Below the pieces are notes generated by a model, which was given only the letters and a program-made list of their open reading frames with translations, did no database searches and was not told where the DNA came from. Source: Prionace glauca (lineage: Eukaryota > Chordata > Chondrichthyes > Carcharhiniformes > Carcharhinidae). Taken from it: 64,000 bases of DNA. Each line of letters opens with the position of its first letter. The stretch's first letter is position 1. Both the position numbers and the translations under genes were made by a program. Shown here one piece after another: positions 22,985 through 34,983 of the stretch. The stretch is taken from NCBI GenBank assembly GCA_037974335.1, contig CM075761.1:14761549-14825548 (forward strand). The letters are read 5' to 3'.

Positions 22985-24464
22985 TATTGAACATAGACAA
23001 CATTTTCTGGGTAAACTTAGCAGGTGTGGCAACGTCTGTCGAGGGAAAAAGTCAATGATTCGGCTCAACATTACTCTTCTAAATAACTGAAATGAGGCTG
23101 AAATGTACAGAATATATATTTTGGAAGGAGCACTGCAGGTGGACAAAGTAATACCAGGGTTAGGTCAAAGCACAGAGAGAGGGTGAGCTTTGCGATTGCC
23201 ATGGTGCAAAGAGGAGAGTTCATGCTACCATTGAGGATGAATAGTGCAAATGATGGCAAAATCTTAAATAATAGAATGTTTTCATGAAATCAAGCGCAAA
23301 GCCAGAGCAAAGTGGACAAGTGCAGGATTGAAGGAATTGTGTTTGGGAGGTCAGGTATTTGAAAAACAACTGATAACAAATGAGATCATGGGGGAGGGAC
23401 TGGCGGTTAACACAGATGGGGAGATTAAGTGTCTAAAGTTGTTGAACGCAAAGGTAAGCAACGAAGATTGTAATATGCATAATCGAAAGATGAGTTAATT
23501 TTCTTCTAATTTGTTTTAATAGAACATAGAACATAGAACATTACAGCGCAGAACAGGCCCTTCGGCCCACGATGTTGCGCCGAACAATGACCCACTAACC
23601 TAAACCAATCCCTTTTTGTCCATAAACCTATCCACGGACGTCATTGGAGCATTGAAACCAATAATTGCATCTGCTTATTCCTCGAACAGAGACTCACACA
23701 ATCCCCCTTTCGTCCCTGCCAAGCTGAACCTGTTCTTTCACTCAAGTATCATTTACTTTGTCTCACTTCCTACAAATGAAATGTGCTGTTTTGCGTGCAC
23801 ACATGGGCGCAGCTACGCATTCCACTTTGTGGGTTCGATAGAACATTTCTTGTTTAAGTTTTTTCTCAGGCTCATTTCCACAACTTCTCCTCCATTCAAT
23901 CGATAATTATATCTCCCACAACTTCCTTATTGTATCGATGATTATATTGTATCACTTCATGCTTATTGTCACCTTGGAAAATATTAATTTTGATTTCAAT
24001 CTCCATCCCTCTCATGGATATGACATGGCATTTCTGCAACACCTCACTTCCTTTCGTTGAGCTTTCTATCTCAATTTTTGACGACAGACAAAACATTTAT
24101 AACCAGAGCAAATCCATCAACTCCGCAGCTACCTCGACGAGAGCTCTTCGCATCAGAGTCGCTGAGAGAATTCCAAACCGTTCCCTCTGTTTCTGTGGCT
24201 TAGTTTCTTCTGTTGCAATGAAACCACATTCAAAATCAGCACTTCCTGCACATTTGCCCGTTTCCTCAACATAGGATTGCCAGACACTGCACCTCAAGCA
24301 TGTCCGTGCCATCACCTGCATCAGCTCTTACTTCAGCCCTCCCTCTCCCTCCCAGAATATGGAAAGGATCCCACTTCGCCTAATGTTTCACCATACGACC
24401 CTCCACATGCAATCCATCGTCCTCCAACATTCCCGTCAATTCCAGCATGATGTTAGCACCAATA
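22985..24464. repeat. Mosaic of old retroelement-like repeat
   Basis: At 23,020-23,100 the block AGCAGGTGTGGCAACGTCTG resembles a repeat I know to be common in sharks. At about 24,240-24,460 the + strand reads FHHTTLHMQSIVLQHSRQ, which looks like the coding relic of a non-LTR or Penelope-like element. The two may be parts of one element. Class uncertain. Confidence 0.4.
23519..23642 (-). mobile_element. CR1 subfamily A, 3' end only
   Basis: The tail (three AGAACAT units, then ACAGCGCAGAACAGGCCC) and the first 60 or so bases of the subfamily A 3' UTR and ORF end are present, to about 23,642. The insertion is severely 5'-truncated. Confidence 0.88.
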
Positions 24465-25240
24465 CTCTCATCACACCCTCTGTCAGCAATACACAAAGAC
24501 TACTGTTTATACATCCATACCAACGAGTGCCATTCAGTTCTATCGCTGGGAACACTCCCATACCTTTCTCTCCAGTGTGATTCTGTGCCCAACTCTCTTT
24601 CAGCCATTTGACATCTCCTGTCCTGCTCACATTTGTCTCCATCTGACAGCTCATATTTCCTGAGTTAACATTAACCTGTATTGTTATACTGCCGTTGTTT
24701 TCTATTATAAACTTAACTCGGCCCCCTCCGACCATCATCATTTCGCATCCTCCCGAACAGTTAGCAGTCCAGCTGCCTACTGAACATCCCAGTTCACCTC
24801 CAAAGCTTGTTCTGGCTACGGGCAGGTCATCTGATTCTCCACTGCTGCCTCCCATTCTCAGCAGGCAGCCTAACACCAAACATATCATTCCCTTCATCTT
24901 TCTTACTTCATCTTTTCTTCCTACAGGTGCGTATGTTCCGACCTTCTTTTTCTCTCTCTATAGTACTGTCGTACTGTCTGATTACAATATACACAAAAGA
25001 CGACTATGTTTACAACTATCCCCAAAATAAAAGCCCAAGTTGGTATACAAATCCAATAATTATACATTTGTTCCGTGTTCTACAGCTATATTTCTGCTAT
25101 ATTACGACAGTTCAATCGGCCCCGCGTCTCAGGGAGTTCTTTACACGCTCTACGGTACTTCTTTCTTCTCGTTTGAACGTCAGAGTAGTAGAGTTTACAT
25201 CGAGTGGCGTGTATCCAGTCAGGGTATTTCTCCAGCTTCA
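24465..25240 (-). mobile_element. ERV fossil: env 5' part
   Basis: A frame beginning MKGMICLVLGCLL looks like an envelope signal peptide followed by a cysteine- and N-glycosylation-rich segment. Position downstream of integrase supports the call. Only the first part of env is present. Confidence 0.6.
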
Positions 25241-25270
25241 ATGCCTTTCGAGCCGTTAGCAGCAGGCCCT

Positions 25271-25726
25271 TTACACCTCGGAGAGAAAGATTCCTTCGTT
25301 AACGTTTTTTACCAACACCTGATCACCTGGCTTAAAGGGATTCGTGTTTGCCTCCGTTAAAGGAGCCTGTGCCTGTCTGACTTTGACATGTAACCGGGCT
25401 GCTGTTTCACACATGGACTGACCAAACCTTAAAGTAGTCTCATCGATCCAAATTAGTGCCACCTTCTCAGGTGTCATGCGGTGGTAAACCAGTGTTCCTG
25501 TTCCTCTGATTTCCAAGCATATACATAACTATTGGCAACGCTTCTGGCCATTTCAATCCGGTTTCCTGACAGGTCTTATTCAATGCTGCCTTTATTTCCC
25601 CATTTACTCTCTCCACTATTCCTGACGATTGAGGCTGGTATGGTATATGCAATTTCCACTGAAATCCCAAGGCCTCTGCTAAAGCTTTCACTATCTTTCC
25701 TGTAAAATGCGTTCGCCTGTCACTGT
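25271..25726 (-). mobile_element. ERV fossil: integrase C-terminal part
   Basis: Protein relics of the integrase core end (PYQPQSSGIVERVNGEIK) and the C-terminal region (NPFKPGDQVLVKN) of retroviral pol. The upstream core piece continues at 25,754-25,860 and 28,126-28,330 beyond inserted LINE sequence. Confidence 0.85.
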
Positions 25727-25753
25727 AATGTTCTATGTTCTATGTTCTATGGT
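25727..25753 (-). mobile_element. Tail-only CR1 insertion in the ERV
   Basis: About 27 bases made of the CR1 3' tail repeat (TGTTCTATGTTCTATG on the + strand) lie inside the integrase region, with retroviral sequence resuming at once on both sides. I read it as a CR1 insertion reduced to its 3' terminus. Confidence 0.65.
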
Positions 25754-25860
25754 GATTCCCATTGGTTTACCATATCTGGGTATTAGTTCTTTCAGCAGCA
25801 ATTTTACCACTGTTCTAGCGTCATCCCTCCTAGTAGGGTATACTTCCGCCCATCTAGTAA

Positions 25861-28125
25861 ACAATTCGATTACGTTCACCTTAGTGATGGAAAGGGATAG
25901 GCATGAACCTCGGGTCAGTAGTTTCAGCTGGGGGAAGGGTAATTATGAGGCTATTAGGAGAGAATTAGGAAGCATTGGTTGGACTAGGAGATTACAGGGA
26001 CTGGGAACATCCGAGATGTGGAGATTTTTCAAGGAGCAGCTATTGCGGGTCTGTGATAGGTATATCCCTGTCAGGCAAGGAGGATTTGGTAGGCCCAGGG
26101 AACCGTGGTGCACTAAAAAAGTTGATTCGTTGGTTAGGAAGAAAAAGGAGGCTTATGTTCGGATGAGGCTTGAGGGCTCAGGTAGTGCATTAGAAAGTTT
26201 TAGATTGGCTAGGAGGGAGTTGAAGAGGGAGTTAAGAAGGGCTAAAAGAGGACATGAGATGATTTTGGCTGATAGGATTAAGGAGAACCCTAAGGCGTTT
26301 TACAGGTATGTCAAGAACAGAAGGTTGGTTAGGACAAGATTAGGGCCAGTTACAGACAGTAGAGGGAAGTTGTGTGTGGAACCGGAGGAGATTGGAGAGG
26401 CTTGAACCAATATTTCTCTTCGGTGTTCACGCAAGGGGTCAGGAATGTAGCTGAGGAGGACACTGGGGTGCAGGGGTGTAAAATAGATAGTATTGCAGTT
26501 GATACGGCGGATGTGCTGGATATTTTAGAGGGATTGAAAATAGATAAGTCCCCTGGTCCAGATGGGATTTACCCTAGGATTCTTTGGGAAGCAAGAGGGG
26601 TGATTGCGGAGCCTCTGGCTCTGATCTTCAGGTCGTCGTTGGTCTCTGGTATAGTACCGGAAGATTGGAGGAGAGCAAATGTTGTCCCATTGTTTAAGAA
26701 GGAGAGAAGGGACTTCCCTGGGAATTATAGACCGGTGAATCTTACTTCTGTGGTGGGTAAGGTTTTGGAAAGGATTATTAGAGACAGGGTTTATAGTTAT
26801 TTGGAGAGTAATGAGTTGATTAGAGACAGTCAGCATGGTTTTGTAGCGGGTAGGTCGTGCCTTACTAACCTTATCGAATTCTTTGAGAAAGTGACCAAAG
26901 AGGTGGATAGGGGTAAGGCAGTTGATGTGGTGTATATGGATTTTATCAAACGCAAGGCGTTTGATAAGGTTCACCATGGTAGGCTTCTGCAGAAAATGCA
27001 GATGTATGGGATTGGGGGTGATCTAGGTAATTGGATCAGGAATTGGCTAGCAGATAGGAGACAGAGGGTGGTGGTTGATGGTAAATATTCGTCATGGAGT
27101 TCGGTTACGAGTGGTGTGCCTCAGGGATCTGTTTTGGGGCCACTGCTGTTTGTAATTTTTATTAATGATCTGGATGAGGGTATAGTTGGGTGGATTAGTA
27201 AATTTGCTGATGACACCAAAGTCGGAGGTGTGGTAGATTGTGAGGAAGGGTGTCATAGTTTGCAGGGTGACTTAGAAAGGTTGCAGAGCTGGGCTGCGAG
27301 GTGGCGGATGGAGTTTAATGTGGAGGAGTGTGAGGTAACTCATTTCGGTAGGAATAACAGATGTGTTGAGTATAGGGCTAACGGGAGGACTTTGAATTGT
27401 GTGGAGGAGCAGAGGGATCTAGGTGTTTGTGTACATAGATCCCTGAAAGTTGGGAATCAAGTAGATAAGGAGGTTAAGAAGGCATACGGTGTCTTGGCGT
27501 TTATTGGTAGGGGGATTGAATTTAGGAGTCACAGCATCATGATACAACTGTACACATCTCTGGTGTGGCTGCACTTGGAGTTTTGTGTGCAGTTCTGGTC
27601 CCCACATTACAGGAAGGATGTGGAGGCGTTGGAGAGGGTGCAGAGGAGGTTTACCAGGATGTTGCCTGGTATGGAGGGGAGGTCCTATGAGGAGAGACTG
27701 AGAGATTTGGGGTTGTTTTCGCTGGAAAGAAGGCGGCTAAAAGGGGACCACATTGAAACATATAAAATGATTAGAGGTTTACATAGGGTACATAGTGATA
27801 GCCTTTTTCCTAGGATGGAGAAAGCTAGCACGAGGGGGCACGACTTTAAATTAAGGGGGGGGGTAGTTATAAGACTGATGTCAGGGGTAGGTTCTTTACC
27901 CAGAGGGTGGTGAGGAACTGGAATGCCCTGCCAGCTGCAGTTCTAAATGCACCTAGTTTGGGGGCGTTTAAGAGATCTGTGGATAGGTTTATGGACGAAA
28001 AGGGATTGGTTTAGGCTAGTGGGTCATTGTTTTGTAACTGGTCGGCGCAACATCGTGGGCCGAAGGGCCTGTTCTGCGCTGTAATGTTCTATGTTCTATG
28101 TTCTATGTTCTATGTTCTATATCTA
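25861..28125 (+). mobile_element. CR1-type LINE, subfamily A, long copy in ERV integrase
   Basis: From the end of the endonuclease domain (VTFTLVMERDRHEPR) through the linker and a complete RT core: [65 protein letters not shown] and [10 protein letters not shown]. The main open frame is 513 codons (26,372-27,913). A frame change near 26,390 separates it from the upstream part, and a 9-base G run near 27,855 shifts the last 50 or so codons. Six extra bases at 26,943-26,967 form a palindrome yet keep the frame. The 3' end has GGGCCGAAGGGCCTGTTCTG and four TTCTATG units. Confidence 0.92.
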
Positions 28126-28330
28126 CAATCACTAATAGAGACTTGTACCCGCTTACTGGTGGCATGTGTACAAAATCAATTTGTAAATTTTCGAAGGGCA
28201 TGCTGGGTTGTGGCAGGTGATCAAACTTGGCAGGCGTATTCCCTTTGCTGTTAACCTGACAAATTTGGCATGTTCTGACTACTTTGTCAATGGTCACCGT
28301 TATTCCAGGTGCACACCATTGTGCGGTTAT
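28126..28330 (-). mobile_element. ERV fossil: integrase N-terminal/core part
   Basis: Minus-strand relics include the zinc-finger end (TCQICQVNSKG) and the core start (LQIDFVHMPPVSGYKSLLVI) of a retroviral integrase. Confidence 0.85.
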
Positions 28331-28418
28331 AAGAACATAAGAAATAGGAGCAGGAGTAGGCCATCTAGCCCTTCGAGCCTGCCCCGCCATTCAATAAGAT
28401 CATGGCTGATCTGTCGCT
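28328..28418 (-). mobile_element. CR1 subfamily C tail in the ERV
   Basis: TAAGAACATAAGAAATAGGA through GATCATGGCTGATCTGTCG is the reverse complement of the last 90 bases of subfamily C. The retroviral sequence continues on both sides. It is a severely 5'-truncated insertion. Confidence 0.85.
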
Positions 28419-28759
28419 GCTATGCTATGGGCCATCCCTCCCTTTGCCCATATGAGCCTGCTCATGGGCTAGGCGAACTAGGGGCAAAAGCAGGGACCGT
28501 GGACGAACAATTCTTCCATCTGGATGTGTCCAGATGCCGTTCACTAAATAGCAGCCATGACGTTCCCAGGACCTTAGTTCCTGTGGAGAAACTTGTTGCT
28601 GGGCTGCCCTAAGCTGGTCATCGCCTATCGTGGAGGGGGGCGGTGGTGTAGAAAATCTGGCCATTTGTGATATGGGGCTTTGCTTTGCAATCTCATCCGC
28701 CCGCCTATTTCCCCGGGGGACCTCATCATCTCCCTGGGTGTGAGCTTGGCATTTAACAA
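28419..28759 (-). mobile_element. ERV fossil: RNase H end and integrase start
   Basis: A minus-strand frame includes NRRADEIAKQ, the usual end of RNase H in retroviral pol, and ARLAHEQAHMGK-like integrase start. Flanked by inserted LINE sequence on both sides. Confidence 0.75.
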
Positions 28760-31262
28760 TAGAACATAGAACATAGAACATTACAGCGCAGAACAGGCCC
28801 TTCGGCCCACGATGTTGCGCCGACCAGTTACAAAACAATGACCCACTAGCCTAAACCAATCCCTTTTCATCCATAAACCTATCCACGGATCTCTTGAAAT
28901 ATTTAAACTGTGTGGAGTTTGCACATTCTCCTCGTGTCTGCGTGGGTTTTCTCCGGGTGCTCCGGTTTCCTCCCACAGTCCAAAGATGTGCGGGTTAGGT
29001 TCATTGGCTATGCTAAAATTGCCCCTTAGTATCCAGGGATGTGTAGGTTAGAGGGATTAGCAGGTAAAATGTGTACGGATATGGGGATAGGGTCTGGGTG
29101 GGATTGTGTTTGGTGCAGACTCGATGGGCCGAAGAGCCTGTTTCTGCACTGTAGGGTTCTAGGGTTCTAGGGTTAACAACCTTATCTACTTGACTCCCAA
29201 CTTTCAGGGATCTATGTACACATACATCTAGATCCCTCTGCTCATCCACACTATTCAATGTCCTCCCGTTACCCCTATACTCGACACATCTGTTATTCCT
29301 AACAAAGTGAATTACCTCACACTTCTCCGCATTAAACTCCATCTGCCACCTCTCGGCCCAGCTCTGCAACCTGTCTAAGTCTTCTTGCAAACTATGACAC
29401 CTTTCATCACAATCTACCACACCTCCGACTTTGGTGTCATCAGCAAATTTACTAATCCACCCTCATCCAGATCATTAATAAAAATTACAAACAGCAGTGA
29501 CCCCAAAACAGATCCCTGAGGCACACCACTCGTAACCGAACTCCATGATGAATATTCACTATCAACCACCACCCTCTGTCTCCTATCCGCTCGCCAATTC
29601 CTGATCCAATTCCCTAGATCACCCCTAATCCCATACATCTGCATTTTCTGCAGAAGCCTGCCATGGTGAATCTTATCAAGCGCCTTACTAAAATCCATAT
29701 ATACCACGTCAACTGCCTTCCCCCTATCCACCTCTTTGGTCACTCTCTCAAAAATCTCAAAAAGGTTAGTAAGGCACGACCTACCCGCCGCAAAACCATG
29801 CTGACTATCTCCAATCAATTCATTGCTCTCCAAATAATTCCTCTCCCGAATAATTTTTTCTAAAACCTTGCCCACAACAGTACTGAGACTCACCGGTCTA
29901 TAATTCCCAGGGAAGTCTCTGTTCCCCTTCTTAAACAATGGGACAACATTCGCTAATCTCCAATCTTCGGGTACTATACCAGAGGCCAACGACGACCTGA
30001 AGATCAGAGCCAGAGGCTCTGCAATCACTTCTCTTGCCTCCCAGAGAATCCTAGGGTAAATCCCATCCGGACCAGGGGACTTATCTATTTTCAGACCCTC
30101 CGGAATATCTAGCACATCCTCCTTATCAACTGCAACACTGTCAATTCTACTCCCCTGCAATCCAATATCCTCCTCAGCTATACCCCTGCGTGAACACCGA
30201 AGAGAAATATTGGTTCAATGCCTCTCCAATCTCCTCCGGTTCCACACATAACTTTCCTCTGCTGTCTATAACTGGCCCTAATCTTGCCCTAACCAACCCT
30301 CTGTTCTTGACATACCTATAGGATTGACATGCTTCAGGATTCTCCTTAACCCCATCAGCCAAAGGCTTCTCGTGTCCTCTTTTAGCCCTTCTTAGCTCAC
30401 TCTTCAACTCCCTCCTAGCCAATCTAAAGTTTTCTATTGCACTACCCGAGCCCTCACGTCTCATCCGAACATAAGCCTCCTTTTTCCTCTTAACCAACGA
30501 ATCAACTTTTTTGGTGCACCACGGTTCCCTAGCCCTACCAATTCCTCCTTGCCTGACAGGGACATACCTATCACGGACTCGCAGTAGCTGCTCCTTGAAA
30601 AAACTCCACATTTCAGACGTTCTCAGTCCCTGTAATCTCCTAGTCCAACCTATGCTTCCTAATTCTCTCCTAATAGCCTCATAATTACCCTTCCCCCAGC
30701 TAAAACCACTAGCCCGAGGTTCATGCCTATCCCTTTCCATCACTAAGGTGAACGTAACCGAATTGTGGTCACTATCACCAAAATGCACACCAACTTCCAA
30801 GTCTAGCACCTGGTCTGGCTCATTTCCCAGCACCAAATACAATATAGCCTCACCTCTAGTTGGCCTATCTACATACTGAGTCAAAAAACCTTCCTGCACA
30901 CTTTGTACAAAAACTCACCCCTCTAACGAGCTAGAGCTATAGCAATTCCAATCAATATTAGTAAAGTTAAAATCCCCCATAACAATTACCCTATTACTTT
31001 CACTCCTAACCAGGATCGTCTCCGCAATCCTTTCCTCAACCTCGCTAGAACTTTTAGGAGATCTATAAAAGACTCCGAACAGGGTGACCTCTCCTCTCCT
31101 ATTTCTAATCTCCGCCCATACTACCTCAACAGACAAGTCCTCATCAAACTTCCTCTCTGACACTGTGATACAATCCCTGACCAATAATGCTACCCCTCCC
31201 TCCCCCCCACCTCCTTCTCTACTCCGACTAAAACATTTGAACCCCAGGACCTGCAGCAACCA
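28760..31262 (-). mobile_element. CR1-type LINE, subfamily A, longest copy, with SINE inside
   Basis: The only copy here that keeps much of the endonuclease: VFYRSPKSSS, VIVMGDFNFTNIDW and, further on, GDSDHNSVTFTLVM. The linker and RT core follow ([43 protein letters not shown]). An HE1 SINE at 28,908-29,174 has replaced or interrupted part of the C-terminal region. Frame changes lie near 30,170 and 30,905. It is inserted in the RNase H/integrase part of the ERV. Confidence 0.92.
28908..29174 (+). mobile_element. HE1 SINE (5'-truncated) inside the LINE inside the ERV
   Basis: Starts in the body (GTGTGGAGTTTGCACATTCT), runs through CCTCCCACAGTCCAAAGATG and ends GGGCCGAAGAGCCTGTTTCTG with three TAGGGTTC units. 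The LINE continues at 29,175. Little divergence from the SINE at 20,644. Confidence 0.92.
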
Positions 31263-32049
31263 TTCCTGCCCCTGCTCTATTCAGTTTTTAGATGGCAGCT
31301 GGATGGCAATTGCAGTACTAATCTAGAGCGTTTAATCTGCTTTCCCCCTGAGGTAATGAAACCTCGATGTTTCCATAATTGACCGAAATTATGCACGACT
31401 CCAAATGCATACTGTGAATCAGTGTAAATGTTAGCAACTGTGCCCTTGGCCAGTTCACAAACCCGAATTAACGCGAACAATTCTGCTGCTTGGGCCGACG
31501 ATCCGGGGGGAAGGGCAAATACTTCCACAACTTCGTGAGGATTAACTACAGCATCGCCGTGAAGAGCCGTAAAGGATAAGTCTGAACTGTCGAAGGGCTC
31601 CGTTTGCAGATCTAACCGAGGAATGATGGCAGTGGGAATTATCAGCAAACAGTCATGCATATCATTTTCTGCGTTGTCCTCGGGTACTGGTACATAAATT
31701 GCGGGATTAACGATAGGTGATCGCTTGTATGTATAATTTGGGTGGGATAGGAGGATTACTTCGTACCCCGTACGTCTGGATGCTGTAAAATGCTGTGTCG
31801 CGGCTGAATTAAGCAGTAGCAGCACAGCATGAGCCGTGACCACAGTGCAGGGATGATCGAGTACAATAGGAATAGATTTTTCTCCCCTGACAGCCCGTAG
31901 ACAAGCAGCGGGGAGCAACTGGCCACTGGCGACCGCCATGCTCCTGTGTGAGGATTGCAGCAGCAAATCCCCGTCGTTCGTTCACAAATAGCTCGAATGG
32001 TTTCGCATAATTAGGCAGTCCCAACGCGGGTGCGCTGACCATAGCCTGT
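31263..32049 (-). mobile_element. ERV fossil: RNase H region
   Basis: Minus-strand relics of the RT connection and RNase H domains, such as KPFELFVNERRGFAAAI and SAQAAELFALIRVCELAKG followed by NIYTDSQYAFGVVH. These are standard class I retroviral RNase H blocks. Confidence 0.88.
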
Positions 32050-32497
32050 TTCATAGAACAGTTACAAAAACAATGACCCACTAGCCTATACCAATCCCTT
32101 TTCGTCCATAAACCTATCCACAGATCTCTTAAACACCCTCAAACTAGGCGCATTTACAACTGCAGCTGGCAGGGCATTCCAGTCCCTCACCACCCTCTGG
32201 GTAAAGAACCTACCCCTAACATCCGTCCTGTAGCTACCCTCCCCCCCTTAATTTAAAGCCATGCCCCCTCGTGCTAGATTTCTCCATCCTAGGAAAAAGG
32301 CTATCACTGTCCACCCTATCTAAACCTCTAATCATCTTATATGTTTCAATAAGATCCCCTCTTAGCCGCCTTCTTTCCAACGAAAACAACCCCAAATCCC
32401 TCAGTCTCTCCCCATAGGACCTCCCAACCATACCAGGCAACATCCTAGTAAACCTCCTCTGCACCCTCTCCAAAGCCTCCACATCCTTCCTGTAATG
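32050..32497 (-). mobile_element. CR1-type LINE, subfamily A, short copy in ERV
   Basis: Encodes only the C-terminus (YRKDVEALERVQRRF to the KLRGG region and ORF end). Most of its 3' tail is deleted: the tail motif jumps from CATAGAAC straight to AGTTACAAAA. It is 5'-truncated at about 32,497, where retroviral RT sequence resumes. Confidence 0.88.
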
Positions 32498-32867
32498 TTT
32501 CAGTTGATCAAATGCGGCAGAGCGCCCTGGAGTCCATTTCACATTCGGAGGGGCTTCTTTAACAGTGGCTGATCGCAATGCTGCGTCCCACTCCCTGTAG
32601 TCTGGTATCCACTGGCAACAGTATCCAACCATTCCCAGGAATGATAAAATGTTTTTCTTAGTCTTTGGAATGGGAACATTAACAACCGCCTGTATTCGCT
32701 CGGGTCCCAACTGCCTTTGACCCTTTTTCAGGTCGAAGCGCAAATATAGCACTTGCTCCTGACAGAAGTGTAATTTGTCCAGAGATACCCTATGACCGCG
32801 CTGCGCCAGGTAAGTTAGCAGTACGAGGGTATCCCGCATGCAGCCAAACCCATCTGTCGAGGGAATT
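32498..32867 (-). mobile_element. ERV fossil: RT thumb/connection part
   Basis: Relics such as LLTYLAQRGHRVSLDKLHFC and VGYCCQWIPDYREWDAALR are typical of the RT end in gamma-like pol. Confidence 0.85.
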
Positions 32868-33293
32868 AGAACATAGAACATAGAACACTACAGCACAAAC
32901 AGGCCCTTCGGCCCACGAGTTGCGCCGATCACGTCAACACCTACCAACCTACAGACCTATCTATAACCCTCAATCTCATTAAACCCCATATACTCATCCA
33001 GAAGTCTTTTAAAAGATCCCAGTGAGTTCGCCTCCACCACCACTGACGGCAGCCGATTCCATTCACTCACCACCCTCTGAGTGAAAAACTTACCCCTAAC
33101 ATCACTTTTGAACTGCCCTCCCTGCATCTTAAATCTGTGTCCTCTCGTAGCAACCATTTCAACCCGGGGAAATAGCCTCTGAGAGTCCACCCTATCTATT
33201 CCTCTCAACATTTTGTAAACTTCTATCAGGTCGCCTCTCAACCTTCGTCTCTCCAGGGAAAAGAGTCCCAGCTTCCTCAACCTATCTTCATAA
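32868..33293 (-). mobile_element. CR1-type LINE, subfamily B, short copy in ERV RT
   Basis: C-terminal part only: MPYEDRLRKLGLFSLERRRL to GFNEIEGYR, with the tail at 32,868-32,935. The six-base block AATTAG borders both ends (left of 32,868 and right of 33,293), a probable target duplication. Confidence 0.88.
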
Positions 33294-33667
33294 GGCAATT
33301 AGCAAATCATTGGCATATTGCAAAAGTACTGAGCTCTCCGGCAGCGGGCAATCTTCCAGGTCTCGTTTTACTGCTGCCGCATACACTGCAGGACTCTTGG
33401 TATAGCCCTGGAGTAACCTAGTCCAGGTGTATTGTTGATTTTTGTAGGTAAATGCAAATAAATACTGACTGTCGGAGTGCAAGGGAATCGAGAAAAATGC
33501 CGAGCATAACGGAAAAAATCTCTGCCTCCGCTGGTATTGATGACAAAATCATGTTGGTGTCGGGTACCACGGGCGAAATAGGGGTCACTATCTTACTAAT
33601 AGCCTGTAAGTCCTGGACAGACCGCCACTCTCCTGGCTTGTGAGTTTTTGGTATAGGTATTTATAGT
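33294..33667 (-). mobile_element. ERV fossil: RT palm part
   Basis: Relics include SVQDLQAISKIVTPISPVVP and, further on, FAFTYKNQQYTWTRLLQGYT, the RT palm region of class I pol. Confidence 0.85.
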
Positions 33668-34983
33668 TTTCCAAATAACTATTTTTTATAGTTATTTGGA
33701 AAGTAATTACTGGGACAGTCAGCATGGTTTTGTAGCGGGTAGGTCGTGCCTTACTAACCTTATCGAGTTCTTTGAGAAAGTGACCAAAGAGGTGGATAGG
33801 GGTAAGGCAGTTGATGTGGTGTATATGGATTTTAGCAAGGCGTTTGATAAGGTTCACCATGGTAGGCTTCTGCAGAAAATGCAGATGTATGGGATTGGGG
33901 GTGATCTAGGTAATTGGATCAGGAACTGGCTAGCAGATAGGAGACAGAGGGTGGTGGTTGATGGGAAATATTCGTCATGGAGTTCGGTTACAAGTGGTGT
34001 GCCTCAGGGATCTGTTTTGGGGCCACTGCTGTTTGTAATTTTTATTAATGATCTGGATGAGGGTATAGTTGGGTGGATTAGTAAGTTTGCTGATGACACC
34101 AAAGTCGGAGGTGTGGTAGATTGTGAGGAAGGGTGTCATAGTTTGCAGGATGACTTAGAAAGGTTGCAGAGCTGGGCTGAGAGGTGGTGGATGGAGTTTA
34201 ATGTGGAGAAGTGTGAGGTAATTCATTTCGGTAGGAATAACAGATGTGTTGAGTATAGGGCTAACGGGAGGACTTTGAATAGTGTGGAGGAGCAGAGGGA
34301 TCTAGGTGTATGTGTACATAGATCCCTGAAAGTTGGGCATCAAGTAGATAAGGTTGTTAAGAAGGCATACGGAGTTTTGGCGTTTATTGGTAGGGGGATT
34401 GAATTTAGGAGTCGCAGCGTCATGATGCAACTGTACACAACTCTGGTGCGGCCACACTTGGAGTTTTCTGTGCAGTTCTGGTCCCCGCATTACCGGAAGG
34501 ATGTAGAGGCTTTGGAGAGGGTGCAGAGGAGGTTTACCAGGATGTTGCCTGGTATGGAGGGGAGATCCTATGAGGAGAGACTGAGAGATTTGGGGTTATT
34601 TTCGCTGGAAAGAAGGCGGCTAAGAGGGGATCTCATTGAAACATATAAGATGATTAGAGGTTTAGACAGGGTAGATAGTGATAGCCTTTTTCCTAGGATG
34701 GAGAAAGCTAGCACGAGGGGGCACGATTTTAAATTAAGGGGGGGGTAGTTATAGGACAGATGTGAGGGGTAGGTTCTTTACCCAGAGGGTGGTGAGGGAC
34801 TGGAATGCCCTGCCAGCTGCAGTTGTAAATGCACCTAGTTTGGGGGCGTTTAAGAGATCTGTGGATAGGTTTATGGATGAAAAGGGATTGGTTTAGGCTA
34901 GTGGGTCATTGTTTTGTAACTGGTCGGCGCAACATCGTGGGCCGAAGGGCCTGTTCTGCGCTGTAATGTTCTATGTTCTATGT
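33668..34983 (+). mobile_element. CR1-type LINE, subfamily A, in ERV RT
   Basis: A 350-codon open frame (33,696-34,748) from [14 protein letters not shown] through [20 protein letters not shown] and [10 protein letters not shown] to the KLRGG region. An 8-base G run at 34,738-34,745 shifts the last 50 codons. The copy begins at 33,688, preceded by an inverted copy of its own first 15 bases (33,668-33,682). The 3' tail ends at 34,983. Confidence 0.92.

Noticed and set aside
24359-24580. A 73-codon open frame as a host gene
   Set aside because: It crosses from an old interspersed repeat into the env end of the retroviral fossil.
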